Source: JAZFYD01 sp036443405 | Lineage (GTDB): Bacteria; Planctomycetota; PLA2 | Direction of reading: 5' to 3' | Length of the DNA: 17,176 bases | Assembly (NCBI GenBank): GCA_036443405.1 | Contig: JAZFYD010000005.1 | Span: forward strand, 1 to 17,176 | In this document: one piece after another, positions 1 to 6,274 of the stretch | Layout of the letters: each line of letters begins with the position of its first letter | How positions within the stretch are numbered: position 1 is the stretch's first letter | Notes under the pieces: model-generated | Told to the model about the DNA's origin: nothing | Seen by the model: the letters and a program-made list of their open reading frames with translations, nothing else | The model's database searches: none | Made by a program: the position numbers and the translations under genes

Positions 1-124
1 CCGTGATTCTGGCTCAACGGCTAACGCCGTTCCGTGATTCTGGCTCAACGGCTAACGCCGTTCCGTGATTCTGGCTCAACGGCTAACGCCGTTCCGTGAT
101 TCTGGCTCAACGGCTAACGCCGTT
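1..124. repeat. Tandem array of four perfect 31-bp hairpin repeats
   Basis: Four identical head-to-tail 31-bp copies lie at 1-31, 32-62, 63-93 and 94-124. The array begins at the first base of the window, so it may extend further left. The last 16 bases of each unit form an inverted repeat, AACGGC-TAAC-GCCGTT, giving a 6-bp perfect stem with a 4-nt loop on either strand. The array ends 37 bases beyond the stop codon of the minus-strand sigma fusion at 162, so transcripts of that gene would run into a row of hairpins. No T-tract follows the stems, so a classical intrinsic terminator is not shown. The unit length is not a multiple of three, so this is not a coding repeat. Role unknown; transcript-end structure or an intergenic repeat family are both possible. 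Confidence 0.95.
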
Positions 125-161
125 GAAGCGGCGTCAGGCGGGCGGAGTTTTCAGACGGCCA

Positions 162-2648
162 CTACTTCGCGATCGGAACGCGAAGGTCGACGATCTCGCC
201 CGGCGAAACCACGATGGAAATCGGCGCTCGTTTCCTCCCTTCGACCTCGATCTCGATGTCGTAGTTACCGGGTTCGAGCAGCCTGGACGCCAGCGTCGGT
301 TTGTTGATCGGCCAACGGCCACCCAGCGTGTATCCGCCCTTGTCATTGCGCCAAAGCGGTCCGTGCAGGGAAAACCGCTTGCTCCCATCACGCGGCTGCG
401 CGAATGCGCGGAACCGTCTCAGCTTCGCGTTCGCGGCCACTGCCTCATCGACGATGTGGAATCGAACACGCCCGGCGCGCTGGACCGCGATGGTCACGGC
501 AGTCTCCGAATCCGCGCGCACCGTCACCTCCTCCTCGTGCCGCATGTACAGCGCGAACATGTCCACGCCGGGGTGCACGACCAGCTTGAAGCGCCCCACC
601 GGCACGGGCGGGGTGATCCCATCGGGAAGCCGCTCCTCGTAGAGCACCGGATCCCCGGCGAGAAGCGTGTAGAGGCTGGCGCGCAACTGTTTGAGGTCCT
701 TGCCGTCGGGATCGATCAGGCGCAACCGGATCCGCCCGCGCGCGCCGGCGAGGCGCAGCACGAGCTCGACGTCGTATTCGTACTTGTCCTCGCGGATGAC
801 GACTTTCACCTCGGCGGGTTCGGTATCTTTGCCGCTGCTCGAGATCACCCACGTCTCGCCGGGCTTGGCGGTAATGTCCATGACCGCGTCGTGGCCCAAC
901 ACATCCCCGGCGACCCTCGTGCGGCTGGTTTTCGACGTGCCCTTCGCCGTGGCTCCGAAACCGTGAATCGGATCGCCGTTCTCGTCCCGAATGTGAACTC
1001 GAATCCGGCGGTGAGTCGTGACGATACGCACATCGACGCCGGTCTCGTGGACCCGGCCGGATCCCTCGGTCGGTAACGTGTAACGGCCGACACGCAGCCC
1101 TTCGAATCGGAAGCGGCCATCGACGCCGGTCTTCACGGAACCCCTGGTGAGGCCGAGCGCTGCGTTCGGATCCTTGCGCGGATCGAATCGCCGCCCGCGC
1201 ATCCACTCCTCTTTGGTCGTGTCCGCGCTTTTCGCCCGGATCTGCATGCCCGCCGCGGGACGCCCGTTCGGATAGACCACGATCCCACTCAGCACGCCCG
1301 GCCCGCCCAACATGATGTCCGGCGCCGTCACGGCGCGGTTCACTGACAGGTCGAGCGACAAGATCGCCCCGGTGCCCTTCGATTCGTGCGAAGCGCAAAC
1401 CGATGTCGCGGAAGGGTCCTTCACCGCAATCGCGTAGAAACCGTCGGCATCCGTCCACTCATCCGTGTCCGTCGCGTCGGGTGAAAGCCAAACCCCCGCA
1501 TCCTCGACCGGCTGCCCCGAAGAGTCGAGGACCCGCCCCATGACCGTCCCGCCGGGGACCAGCGTGAGCTTGAAACGCAGGTCTCCCGGCTCGCGGTCGC
1601 GAATTCCGATCGCCTCGGTAACGGCTGGCAGGAATCCGCCGGCGAACACCTTCACGATCACCCTCGCCGTCAGCTTCTGTACGGCGGCGAGGCTGTCGAT
1701 CTGGGGAAGCTCGAGAGCAAACGCATGATTTGTGACCTGTCCGGTCGCGACCCTTTTTTTCTGATCGCCGAGGTGGAGCAGGACATCGACGCGCGAGCCG
1801 TCGGGAGCCTGCACGTCGCCCACGACCCGCCACACCGGGCCCGCGGGATCCGGCTCCGATTCCGCCTGGTGTTCCGACACGGACTCGGCGCTGTCGGCCA
1901 CCGCCAATGCGTCGGGCTGTGCGGGCTCGCGCGATGCCTGGCGCGCAGAGTCGAAACGTTCCCCGCGCAGGAGCGGGATCAACGCGAGAGCCGCGAGGGC
2001 GGCAAGGATCAGAACAGCGACGGTCGACTTCGTGCTCATCAGAATTCCTCCGGCCAGGGTCGCGCCGGCAGCGCGTGACGGCCGAAGCAGCGGCAGCAAC
2101 GCCGAGGACCACAGCGTGCGGTTCCCACCGTGCGAAGAGTCGAGTCGGTCGCGGAGCATTTCGACCGCCCGCCGATGACGGGTGCGCAGCGTGCCCGACT
2201 TCTGGCCGGTGCGCGGCGCCATCTCCTCGAACGAGAGACCGTCGAAGTACCGCAGCACGATGACGTCGCGATATGCGGTCTCCAGGGAATCGACGGCGTC
2301 GATCACACGTCGTTGGATTTCGAGGCGCCCCGCCAACTCCACACTCGACGGAGCCGTACCGGCGTCGCCCGCCGCCCGCTCGCGGGCGAGACGGCGGAAC
2401 TCGCCGCGACGCCGCGTGAGGGAGAGATTGCGTGTGACCTTGCCGAGCCACGCGCGGAGGTTGGACCGGTCCGCCGGCGGACGCGTGAGCCCGACGACTA
2501 TCGCCTCCTGCACGACGTCCTCCGCCGCATGCTCGTCGCGCAAGAGGCCCCGCGCGAGGCCCCGCAGGAAGTCGCGGTGTCTCAAGAGCAGGTCGGCATC
2601 CGGCGCATCCACGGACCTACATTGCCGCGAGACCGCGTTTCGTTTCAA
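162..2648 (-). CDS. ECF sigma factor fused to a membrane segment and carboxypeptidase-regulatory-like sensor region
   Basis: This encodes an 828-residue protein. Residues 20-85 look like sigma region 2 (AEDVVQEAIV) and 110-168 like sigma region 4 (YRDVIVLRYFDGLSFEEMA, then a helix-turn-helix), typical of the ECF sigma-70 family that directs RNA polymerase to specific promoters. One hydrophobic helix follows at about 209-226 (TVAVLILAALAALALIPLL). The rest, probably extracytoplasmic, contains Ig-like units resembling CarboxypepD_reg domains, near 350-410 (GTVMGRVLDSSGQPVEDAGV) and 430-520 (GVLSGIVVYPNGRPAAGMQI). This suggests a one-protein membrane sensor and sigma factor; such fusions are, to my knowledge, recurrent in planctomycetes. 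The start chosen is TTG at 2648, preceded by a purine-rich GGGAAGAAG stretch. GTG at residue 13 is an alternative. A strong internal ribosome site precedes Met204 (separate entry). No anti-sigma gene is adjacent. The C-terminal region has no recognisable enzyme motif. Confidence 0.88.
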   Translation of the reverse strand: MKRNAVSRQCRSVDAPDADLLLRHRDFLRGLARGLLRDEHAAEDVVQEAIVVGLTRPPADRSNLRAWLGKVTRNLSLTRRRGEFRRLARERAAGDAGTAPSSVELAGRLEIQRRVIDAVDSLETAYRDVIVLRYFDGLSFEEMAPRTGQKSGTLRTRHRRAVEMLRDRLDSSHGGNRTLWSSALLPLLRPSRAAGATLAGGILMSTKSTVAVLILAALAALALIPLLRGERFDSARQASREPAQPDALAVADSAESVSEHQAESEPDPAGPVWRVVGDVQAPDGSRVDVLLHLGDQKKRVATGQVTNHAFALELPQIDSLAAVQKLTARVIVKVFAGGFLPAVTEAIGIRDREPGDLRFKLTLVPGGTVMGRVLDSSGQPVEDAGVWLSPDATDTDEWTDADGFYAIAVKDPSATSVCASHESKGTGAILSLDLSVNRAVTAPDIMLGGPGVLSGIVVYPNGRPAAGMQIRAKSADTTKEEWMRGRRFDPRKDPNAALGLTRGSVKTGVDGRFRFEGLRVGRYTLPTEGSGRVHETGVDVRIVTTHRRIRVHIRDENGDPIHGFGATAKGTSKTSRTRVAGDVLGHDAVMDITAKPGETWVISSSGKDTEPAEVKVVIREDKYEYDVELVLRLAGARGRIRLRLIDPDGKDLKQLRASLYTLLAGDPVLYEERLPDGITPPVPVGRFKLVVHPGVDMFALYMRHEEEVTVRADSETAVTIAVQRAGRVRFHIVDEAVAANAKLRRFRAFAQPRDGSKRFSLHGPLWRNDKGGYTLGGRWPINKPTLASRLLEPGNYDIEIEVEGRKRAPISIVVSPGEIVDLRVPIAK
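2037..2051 (-). promoter_or_regulatory. Internal Shine-Dalgarno and ATG at the sigma/membrane junction
   Basis: On the minus strand GGAGG (2051-2047) lies 7 nt before an in-frame ATG (2039-2037), which is Met204 of the fusion. This is a better ribosome site than that of the annotated start. Initiation here would give a protein of about 625 residues that begins with a short hydrophilic stretch and the membrane helix, and lacks the sigma domains. The same bases encode Gly-Gly-Ile-Leu, so coincidence is possible. Confidence 0.5.
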
Positions 2649-2806
2649 GCTTCCGTTCTTCTTCCCTTTTCACGGCGCCACGCTGGCCATGACTCGGGCC
2701 GCGATGGCGGACTGGCGATCGGCCGCTGGGCGCCAACGACGATCCCGCAACCGGCTGGCTTTTCGCGGGGCCCTTTCGACGACAGGCAGGCCGGCTACGG
2801 ACTCGG

Positions 2807-3592
2807 CTACCAGTCCGGGTCGGCGGTGCGGAGGCCGGTCGACGGCGGCTTCGTATCGGCGGTGCCGATGCCCGACGGCTTCGTATCGGCGGAGACCGCA
2901 GTGCGCAGCATCGGCGGCGGAGCGTAGATCGTGCGGGTGCACGCGCCGGGCTCCTTGACGAGCCAGAACAACCCAACGGTCACCTCGGTGATTGCGATCA
3001 GGGCGGCATCGCCCTCGACGTCCGTATCCGTCCTCGCGTCCCACACTTCGCCGCTGCGGATTTCGATCTTGCCCAGACTCGTGTCGAACGCGACATACAG
3101 GGTGCCGTTCGCGCGCGAGGCGAGCAGGAAACGAAGCACATCCACCATCGAGAACGGGCCGAGCTGGCCGGCGAATTCCGACTCCGTCCACTTACTCGCG
3201 AGCGGTTCGTCGTTCGAGACGGACTCCGACCCGATCGCATTCGCGAGCGGCACCGTCATCTCCAGAGATTCATCCGACGGACCCACGACGGGCGACGCTT
3301 CGACTCCGGCATCGACGAAACTGAGGAGAAACGTCGTCGCCCCGATCCGGATGCGGCTGTGGTCCTTGAGCAGCACCCTCGTCACAAGCGCGTCGTTGAC
3401 GTAGGTTCCGTTGCGGCTCTTGAGATCCTCGATCATCACGACACGCTCGCCGGCAACGGAGAGTCGTGCGTGCACGCGCGAACTCGCCGGGTCCGCAAGA
3501 ACGATGTCGCAATCGGGACTACGGCCAAAGGAGTAGGCCTCCTTCGCCGAAATGTCGATGCGTTGTCCCGTGGTCGTAAGCAGGCTCGCCAT
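2807..3592 (-). CDS. FHA domain protein with C-terminal DUF4388 (PATAN-like) domain
   Basis: This 261-residue cytoplasmic protein starts with an FHA domain (about 1-92) that has the expected GRS (23-25), SSRVHA (37-42) and LKSRNGTYVN (57-66) motifs. FHA domains bind phosphothreonine peptides, usually made by Ser/Thr kinases. Residues 140-225 match DUF4388 (LGPFSMVDVLRFLLASR, then GKIEIRSGEVWDA), a domain common in signalling proteins of gliding and developmental bacteria. The linker carries a Thr in EMTVPL that could be a phosphorylation site; that is inference. The tail has a 10-residue repeat (ADTKPS, ADTKPP). ATG at 3592 follows GGAG with 6-7 nt spacing. The gene lies 46 bases downstream of the PilZ gene and 158 bases upstream of the sigma fusion, all on one strand. 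No kinase gene is in the window. Confidence 0.9.
   Translation of the reverse strand: MASLLTTTGQRIDISAKEAYSFGRSPDCDIVLADPASSRVHARLSVAGERVVMIEDLKSRNGTYVNDALVTRVLLKDHSRIRIGATTFLLSFVDAGVEASPVVGPSDESLEMTVPLANAIGSESVSNDEPLASKWTESEFAGQLGPFSMVDVLRFLLASRANGTLYVAFDTSLGKIEIRSGEVWDARTDTDVEGDAALIAITEVTVGLFWLVKEPGACTRTIYAPPPMLRTAVSADTKPSGIGTADTKPPSTGLRTADPDW
2846..2892. repeat. 30-bp-period direct repeat inside the FHA gene
   Basis: A 17-base sequence (starting CGGCTTCG) occurs at 2846-2862 and again at 2876-2892. In the FHA protein this gives two consecutive 10-residue units, SADTKPSGIG and TADTKPPSTG, near the C-terminus. It looks like a small in-frame tandem duplication in a disordered tail. Confidence 0.8.
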
Positions 3593-3638
3593 CAGTACTC
3601 CAAAGCCTCAATTCGTTTTCGCCTGCACCCGGCGCATT

Positions 3639-4166
3639 CTAGTCGTCATTGCCGGCCGGACGTTCTTCGTCGCGGACCGGCAGATCCTCGCAAGCAGCCG
3701 GGAGGTCCAAGCCGAGGATCTTGCACTGTTCATCGGTGATATCTTCCTGCAGCTGAACCGCGAGGTACACGGCGCAGGCGGGATCGTCGACGCTGGTCGC
3801 GATCCGCACGATGTCCGCGTCCGTCAGAATCGTGCTCTCGATCCCCAGACGCAGGCCCCGTTCGAAATGGAACCGCACGAGCCCGCTGTACGCGAGCAGC
3901 CTGTTCTTCGAGGGCGGCGGCTCGAAGCTCTCGTCGTCGATGTGCAGCAGGACACCGCAGCGCGAGATGTCGATGACCGTCGCCTTGAATATGCCGTGCG
4001 AGCCTTGCACGGCGGCGATCAGGCTTACTGTCTGTCGCGCGCTTCCCCGATGGCCGCTGAAGAACTCCTGAAACGCGATCTCAGCCGACCGCGCGTCGTC
4101 GCCTTCCGGCGACACGACGAGGTTGCCCCCGTCGTCGCGGGAATAGGAGATCGCAGCCGCCGCCAT
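3639..4166 (-). CDS. PilZ-domain-like protein
   Basis: This encodes 175 residues with no signal peptide or membrane segment. Both halves of the PilZ c-di-GMP-binding signature are visible: RxxxR as R40-G-S-A-R44, and the D/NxSxxG motif as D66-I-S68-R-C-G71 at the start of the following strand (VIDISRCGVLLHI). The PilZ fold probably spans about 38-140; the acidic C-terminal tail (DLPVRDEERPAGNDD) looks disordered. The spacing between motifs is slightly short but within what PilZ proteins tolerate. The role would be a c-di-GMP effector or adaptor; the output is unknown. ATG at 4166 has only a weak AGAAG ribosome site. It lies 46 bases upstream of the FHA gene and is probably co-transcribed with it. 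Confidence 0.78.
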   Translation of the reverse strand: MAAAAISYSRDDGGNLVVSPEGDDARSAEIAFQEFFSGHRGSARQTVSLIAAVQGSHGIFKATVIDISRCGVLLHIDDESFEPPPSKNRLLAYSGLVRFHFERGLRLGIESTILTDADIVRIATSVDDPACAVYLAVQLQEDITDEQCKILGLDLPAACEDLPVRDEERPAGNDD

Positions 4167-4251
4167 GATCTTCTATCGGAATTTTCCGGGATTGAATTCA
4201 GCACGGTCAGGGACGCCCTAAACCTCTTCCTGGAAAGCAGATAGCACCGGC

Positions 4252-4290
4252 GTGCGGGCGTGTCGGCGGGCCAGAACGCCCCTCCCGCAC
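4252..4290 (-). terminator. Possible hairpin terminator after the VOC gene
   Basis: GTGCGGG at 4252-4258 can pair with CCCGCAC at 4284-4290. An alternative inner stem, GGGCGT (4256-4261) with ACGCCC (4276-4281), also exists. It lies between the stop of the VOC gene and the PilZ start. Only scattered T residues follow on the minus strand, so termination efficiency is doubtful. Confidence 0.35.
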
Positions 4291-4304
4291 ACACCCTCAG
4301 TCGG

Positions 4305-4676
4305 TCACACGGGCGCGGATGCGTGTTCCCAGAGGTAGATGACGTGTCCGTCGGGATCGTGGAGGAACACAAAGCGACCGGGTTCGTCGGCCACGACCGG
4401 GCTGACAAACTCCACGCCGCGCTCGGCGAGCGTGCCCATCACCGTCTCCAGCGGCTCGGTCACCGTGAGACCGATATGGATCGAACCCGGCGTTCCCGGC
4501 GCGGGCGCCTTGTCGGTCGCCGGGTGCAATCCGATCATCAAATCCGGCCCGGCCTCGACCTCGGCCCAGTTGTTGTCGAATCGACGTCGCAGTTTCAGAC
4601 CGAGGACGTTTGTGTAGAAGTCCACCGCCTTGTCCATGTCCGAGACGAAAACTGTGCAGTTGCCACCGTGGATCAT
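4305..4676 (-). CDS. VOC superfamily (glyoxalase/bleomycin-resistance-like) protein
   Basis: This 123-residue cytoplasmic protein has the usual single-module VOC length and pattern: CTVFVSDMDKAVDFYTNVLGL at the N-terminus (two residues beyond the first beta strand), GSIHIGLTV in the middle and FLHDPDGHVIYLWEH at the end. VOC proteins dimerise to form a metal site for lyases, isomerases, dioxygenases or antibiotic binding. His67 and Glu117 are candidate metal ligands; the N-terminal ligand position appears to be Asn6 or His3. The substrate cannot be assigned. ATG at 4676 is preceded by a strong GGAGGAG site. A TTGACC box at 4740-4735 could be a -35 element for a minus-strand promoter, but no good -10 follows. 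It is divergent from the HTH gene, whose C-terminus resembles the end of this protein. Confidence 0.9.
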   Translation of the reverse strand: MIHGGNCTVFVSDMDKAVDFYTNVLGLKLRRRFDNNWAEVEAGPDLMIGLHPATDKAPAPGTPGSIHIGLTVTEPLETVMGTLAERGVEFVSPVVADEPGRFVFLHDPDGHVIYLWEHASAPV

Positions 4677-4740
4677 CGGCTCCTCCGTTTTGTGTTGTCC
4701 GAGATGGTCCCAGGATTGCGTCCCGACCCCCTGTGGTCAA

Positions 4741-4756
4741 GCGCGATCGGTCGCGC
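4741..4756. promoter_or_regulatory. Inverted repeat in the divergent VOC/HTH intergenic region
   Basis: GCGCGA-TCGG-TCGCGC is a perfect 6-bp inverted repeat with a 4-nt centre, between the divergent VOC and HTH starts and next to the TTGACC box. It could be an operator for the neighbouring HTH protein, but short GC-rich palindromes are frequent by chance in such genomes. Confidence 0.25.
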
Positions 4757-4789
4757 AATGGGGTAACAGCGATCGCCTAACATGGCCGC

Positions 4790-5269
4790 ATGAGCGGCGG
4801 TAAGAGCGCGGTTGAGCGGCGCGCGTTGCGGGCCCGAGCGGCACATATGTTCCAAAAAGGCGCGAGCCAGGCCGACGTGGCCCGGGAACTCGACGTCTCG
4901 CGCGCGACGGCGCTGCGTTGGCAGCGCGTTTGGAGCGTATCGGGCGAAGCGGGCTTGGCGGCGACCGCGCGGCCGGGCAGACGGCCCAAGCTGGATCAGG
5001 AACAGATGCGGAGCGTTGATCTCGCGATCGCGCAATCGCCGCGCGCGGCCGGTTTCGATCTGGAACGGTGGTCCCTCGCCGCCGTCGCTGCGCTGATCGC
5101 GAAACTCACCGGCGTGGCCTACCACCCGCGCCATATCGGCCGCGTCTTGCGACGCATGGGCTGGTCTGTACCGCCCATCGGAAACTCGAATCACGCTGCG
5201 ATCCGCCTCCGTTTCCTCACCGACCCCGACGGAAACCGGATCTGCCTGTTCGAAGAAATCTCGGCGTAG
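4790..5269 (+). CDS. Truncated IS630-type helix-turn-helix protein with VOC-like C-terminal tail
   Basis: This encodes 159 residues. Residues 15-60 form a first helix-turn-helix (KGASQADVARELDVSRATAL), and residues 70-133 match the winged HTH found before the DDE domain in IS630-family transposases (WSLAAVAALIAKLTGV, then HPRHIGRVLRRMGWSVP). The DDE catalytic domain is absent. Instead the reading frame ends in RFLTDPDGNRICLFEE, which looks like the last strand of a VOC protein. The gene is probably a transposase remnant or a domesticated DNA-binding protein joined to the end of a lost VOC gene. ATG at 4790 has no clear ribosome site. Downstream, the SET gene starts 48 bases later. DNA binding is plausible; transposition is not. 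Confidence 0.75.
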   Translation: MSGGKSAVERRALRARAAHMFQKGASQADVARELDVSRATALRWQRVWSVSGEAGLAATARPGRRPKLDQEQMRSVDLAIAQSPRAAGFDLERWSLAAVAALIAKLTGVAYHPRHIGRVLRRMGWSVPPIGNSNHAAIRLRFLTDPDGNRICLFEEISA

Positions 5270-5317
5270 CAGAAACGCCGGATCGGGGACGCCGTTCGGT
5301 TTCTCGCAGCGTCCGAT

Positions 5318-5653
5318 ATGTTGCTGCGCTTCATGATCGACAGACTTCGCGACCGCGTTCACGTCAAGCAGAGCCAGATCCACGGCCGCGGCCTCTTCGC
5401 CGCCCGGCCGATCGGCGATGTCACACACATCGGCACCTACAAAGGGCCGCGTTCCGAGACGAACCACGACCACGTGCTTTGGTACGAGGAGGACGACGGA
5501 TCGGTCGTCGGCATCGCGGGCCGCAACATCCTGCGCTACGTCAACCACAGTAAGACCCCCAACGCGCAGTTTTACGGCCCGGAACTCTACGCGCTGCAGC
5601 CCATCGGTACCGGCGACGAGATCACCGCCGACTACGGCGAAGACTGGAATTAG
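5318..5653 (+). CDS. Minimal SET-domain protein (putative protein-lysine methyltransferase)
   Basis: This 111-residue protein is little more than a SET fold. It shows GRGLFA (23-28) in the first SET strand, the pseudoknot motif RYVNHSKTPNA (73-83) with the SAM-contacting Asn-His pair, and GDEITADYGEDW (99-110) containing the likely catalytic Tyr106. Family members transfer methyl groups from SAM to protein lysines. There are no pre-SET or post-SET cysteines and no partner domain, so the substrate cannot be inferred. ATG at 5318 is used; Met6 at 5333 is an alternative, and neither has a good ribosome site. It lies between the HTH gene and the cytosine deaminase in the same direction with gaps of about 50 bases. 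Confidence 0.88.
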   Translation: MLLRFMIDRLRDRVHVKQSQIHGRGLFAARPIGDVTHIGTYKGPRSETNHDHVLWYEEDDGSVVGIAGRNILRYVNHSKTPNAQFYGPELYALQPIGTGDEITADYGEDWN

Positions 5654-5704
5654 GTACAACCCGTGTTCGGTCCGCGCCTGGTACGGATCGAACGGAGCAG
5701 CCTA

Positions 5705-6151
5705 GTGACCGTGCGCGATGAATTTCTCGGCGCCGCCATCGAGGAGGCGCTTCAGGGCCAAAGCGAGGGTGGCGTTCCCATCGGGTCGGTGCTTGTGGCG
5801 GACGGCCGGATTCTTGGTCGCGGTCACAACCGCCGCGTGCAAAAAGGCAGCGCGATCCTGCACGGCGAGATGGACGCGATCGAAAACGCCGGGCGCCAAT
5901 CTGCCGAGGTGTATCGCAACTCGGTGCTCTACACGACGCTCTCACCCTGCGCGATGTGCTCCGGCGCGGTCCTCCTGTTCGGCATTCCCCATGTCGTGAT
6001 CGGCGAGAACCGGACGTTTCAGGGCGAGGAGGCATACCTGCGCTCGCACGGCGTGCGTGTCGATGTCGTGAACGACCCCGCTTGCATCGACCTGATGCAG
6101 AGTTTCGTCGCGACGAACTCGAAACTCTGGAACGAGGACATCGGCGTCTGA
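5705..6151 (+). CDS. Cytosine deaminase of the fungal (Fcy1-like) type
   Basis: This cytoplasmic enzyme would hydrolyse cytosine to uracil and ammonia in pyrimidine salvage. The sequence follows yeast cytosine deaminase along its whole length: GGVPIGSVLV, GRGHNRRVQKGSAILHGE, YTTLSPCAMCSGA, GIPHVVIGEN and a C-terminal WNEDIG. Zinc ligands and acid are present as His53, Glu55 (HGE), Cys82 and Cys85 (PCAMC), with the same 29-residue His-to-Cys spacing as I recall for yeast. It is unrelated to the amidohydrolase-type CodA of enterobacteria. I chose GTG at 5705 because GGAG lies 7 nt upstream and the 148-residue product fits the family; GTG at 5663 would add 14 residues. It is the last of three closely spaced plus-strand genes. 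Other nucleobase substrates (for example a related aminohydrolase role) remain possible. Confidence 0.9.
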   Translation: MTVRDEFLGAAIEEALQGQSEGGVPIGSVLVADGRILGRGHNRRVQKGSAILHGEMDAIENAGRQSAEVYRNSVLYTTLSPCAMCSGAVLLFGIPHVVIGENRTFQGEEAYLRSHGVRVDVVNDPACIDLMQSFVATNSKLWNEDIGV

Positions 6152-6237
6152 GCGAAGAGCGGGGCGTCCGTGAGCCCGACAGTGAGCGGCACGGATGCGC
6201 CTTCCGCATCGACCGCCGACGCGATCGACCATTGGCG

Positions 6238-6267
6238 TTGCGAATCCCACGGCCCCATCTATAGAAT
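6238..6267 (+). promoter_or_regulatory. Candidate sigma70-like promoter of the porin operon
   Basis: TTGCGA (6238-6243) and TATAGA (6260-6265, within TATAGAAT) are separated by 16 bp. The pair stands out in this GC-rich context and lies after the deaminase stop. Transcription would start near 6272-6275, at or immediately next to the GTG chosen as the porin start. Confidence 0.5.
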
Positions 6268-6274
6268 CCGGCCT

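Noticed and set aside
1..124. CRISPR array
   Set aside because: The 31-bp units are contiguous and identical, with no unique spacers between them and no cas genes nearby.
65..307. Small open frames starting within the tandem repeats
   Set aside because: They arise because the repeat contains GTG-ATT-CTG in every unit; the 31-bp period shifts frame, and the rest lies antisense to the sigma fusion.
4769..4776. GCGATCGC palindrome as a regulatory site
   Set aside because: The same octamer also occurs inside or at the end of genes near 7624 and 11239, so it is likely a compositional palindrome rather than a specific operator.
6194..6210. GATGCG/CGCATC hairpin between deaminase and porin as terminator
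   Set aside because: The stem is only 6 bp and no T-run follows on the plus strand.
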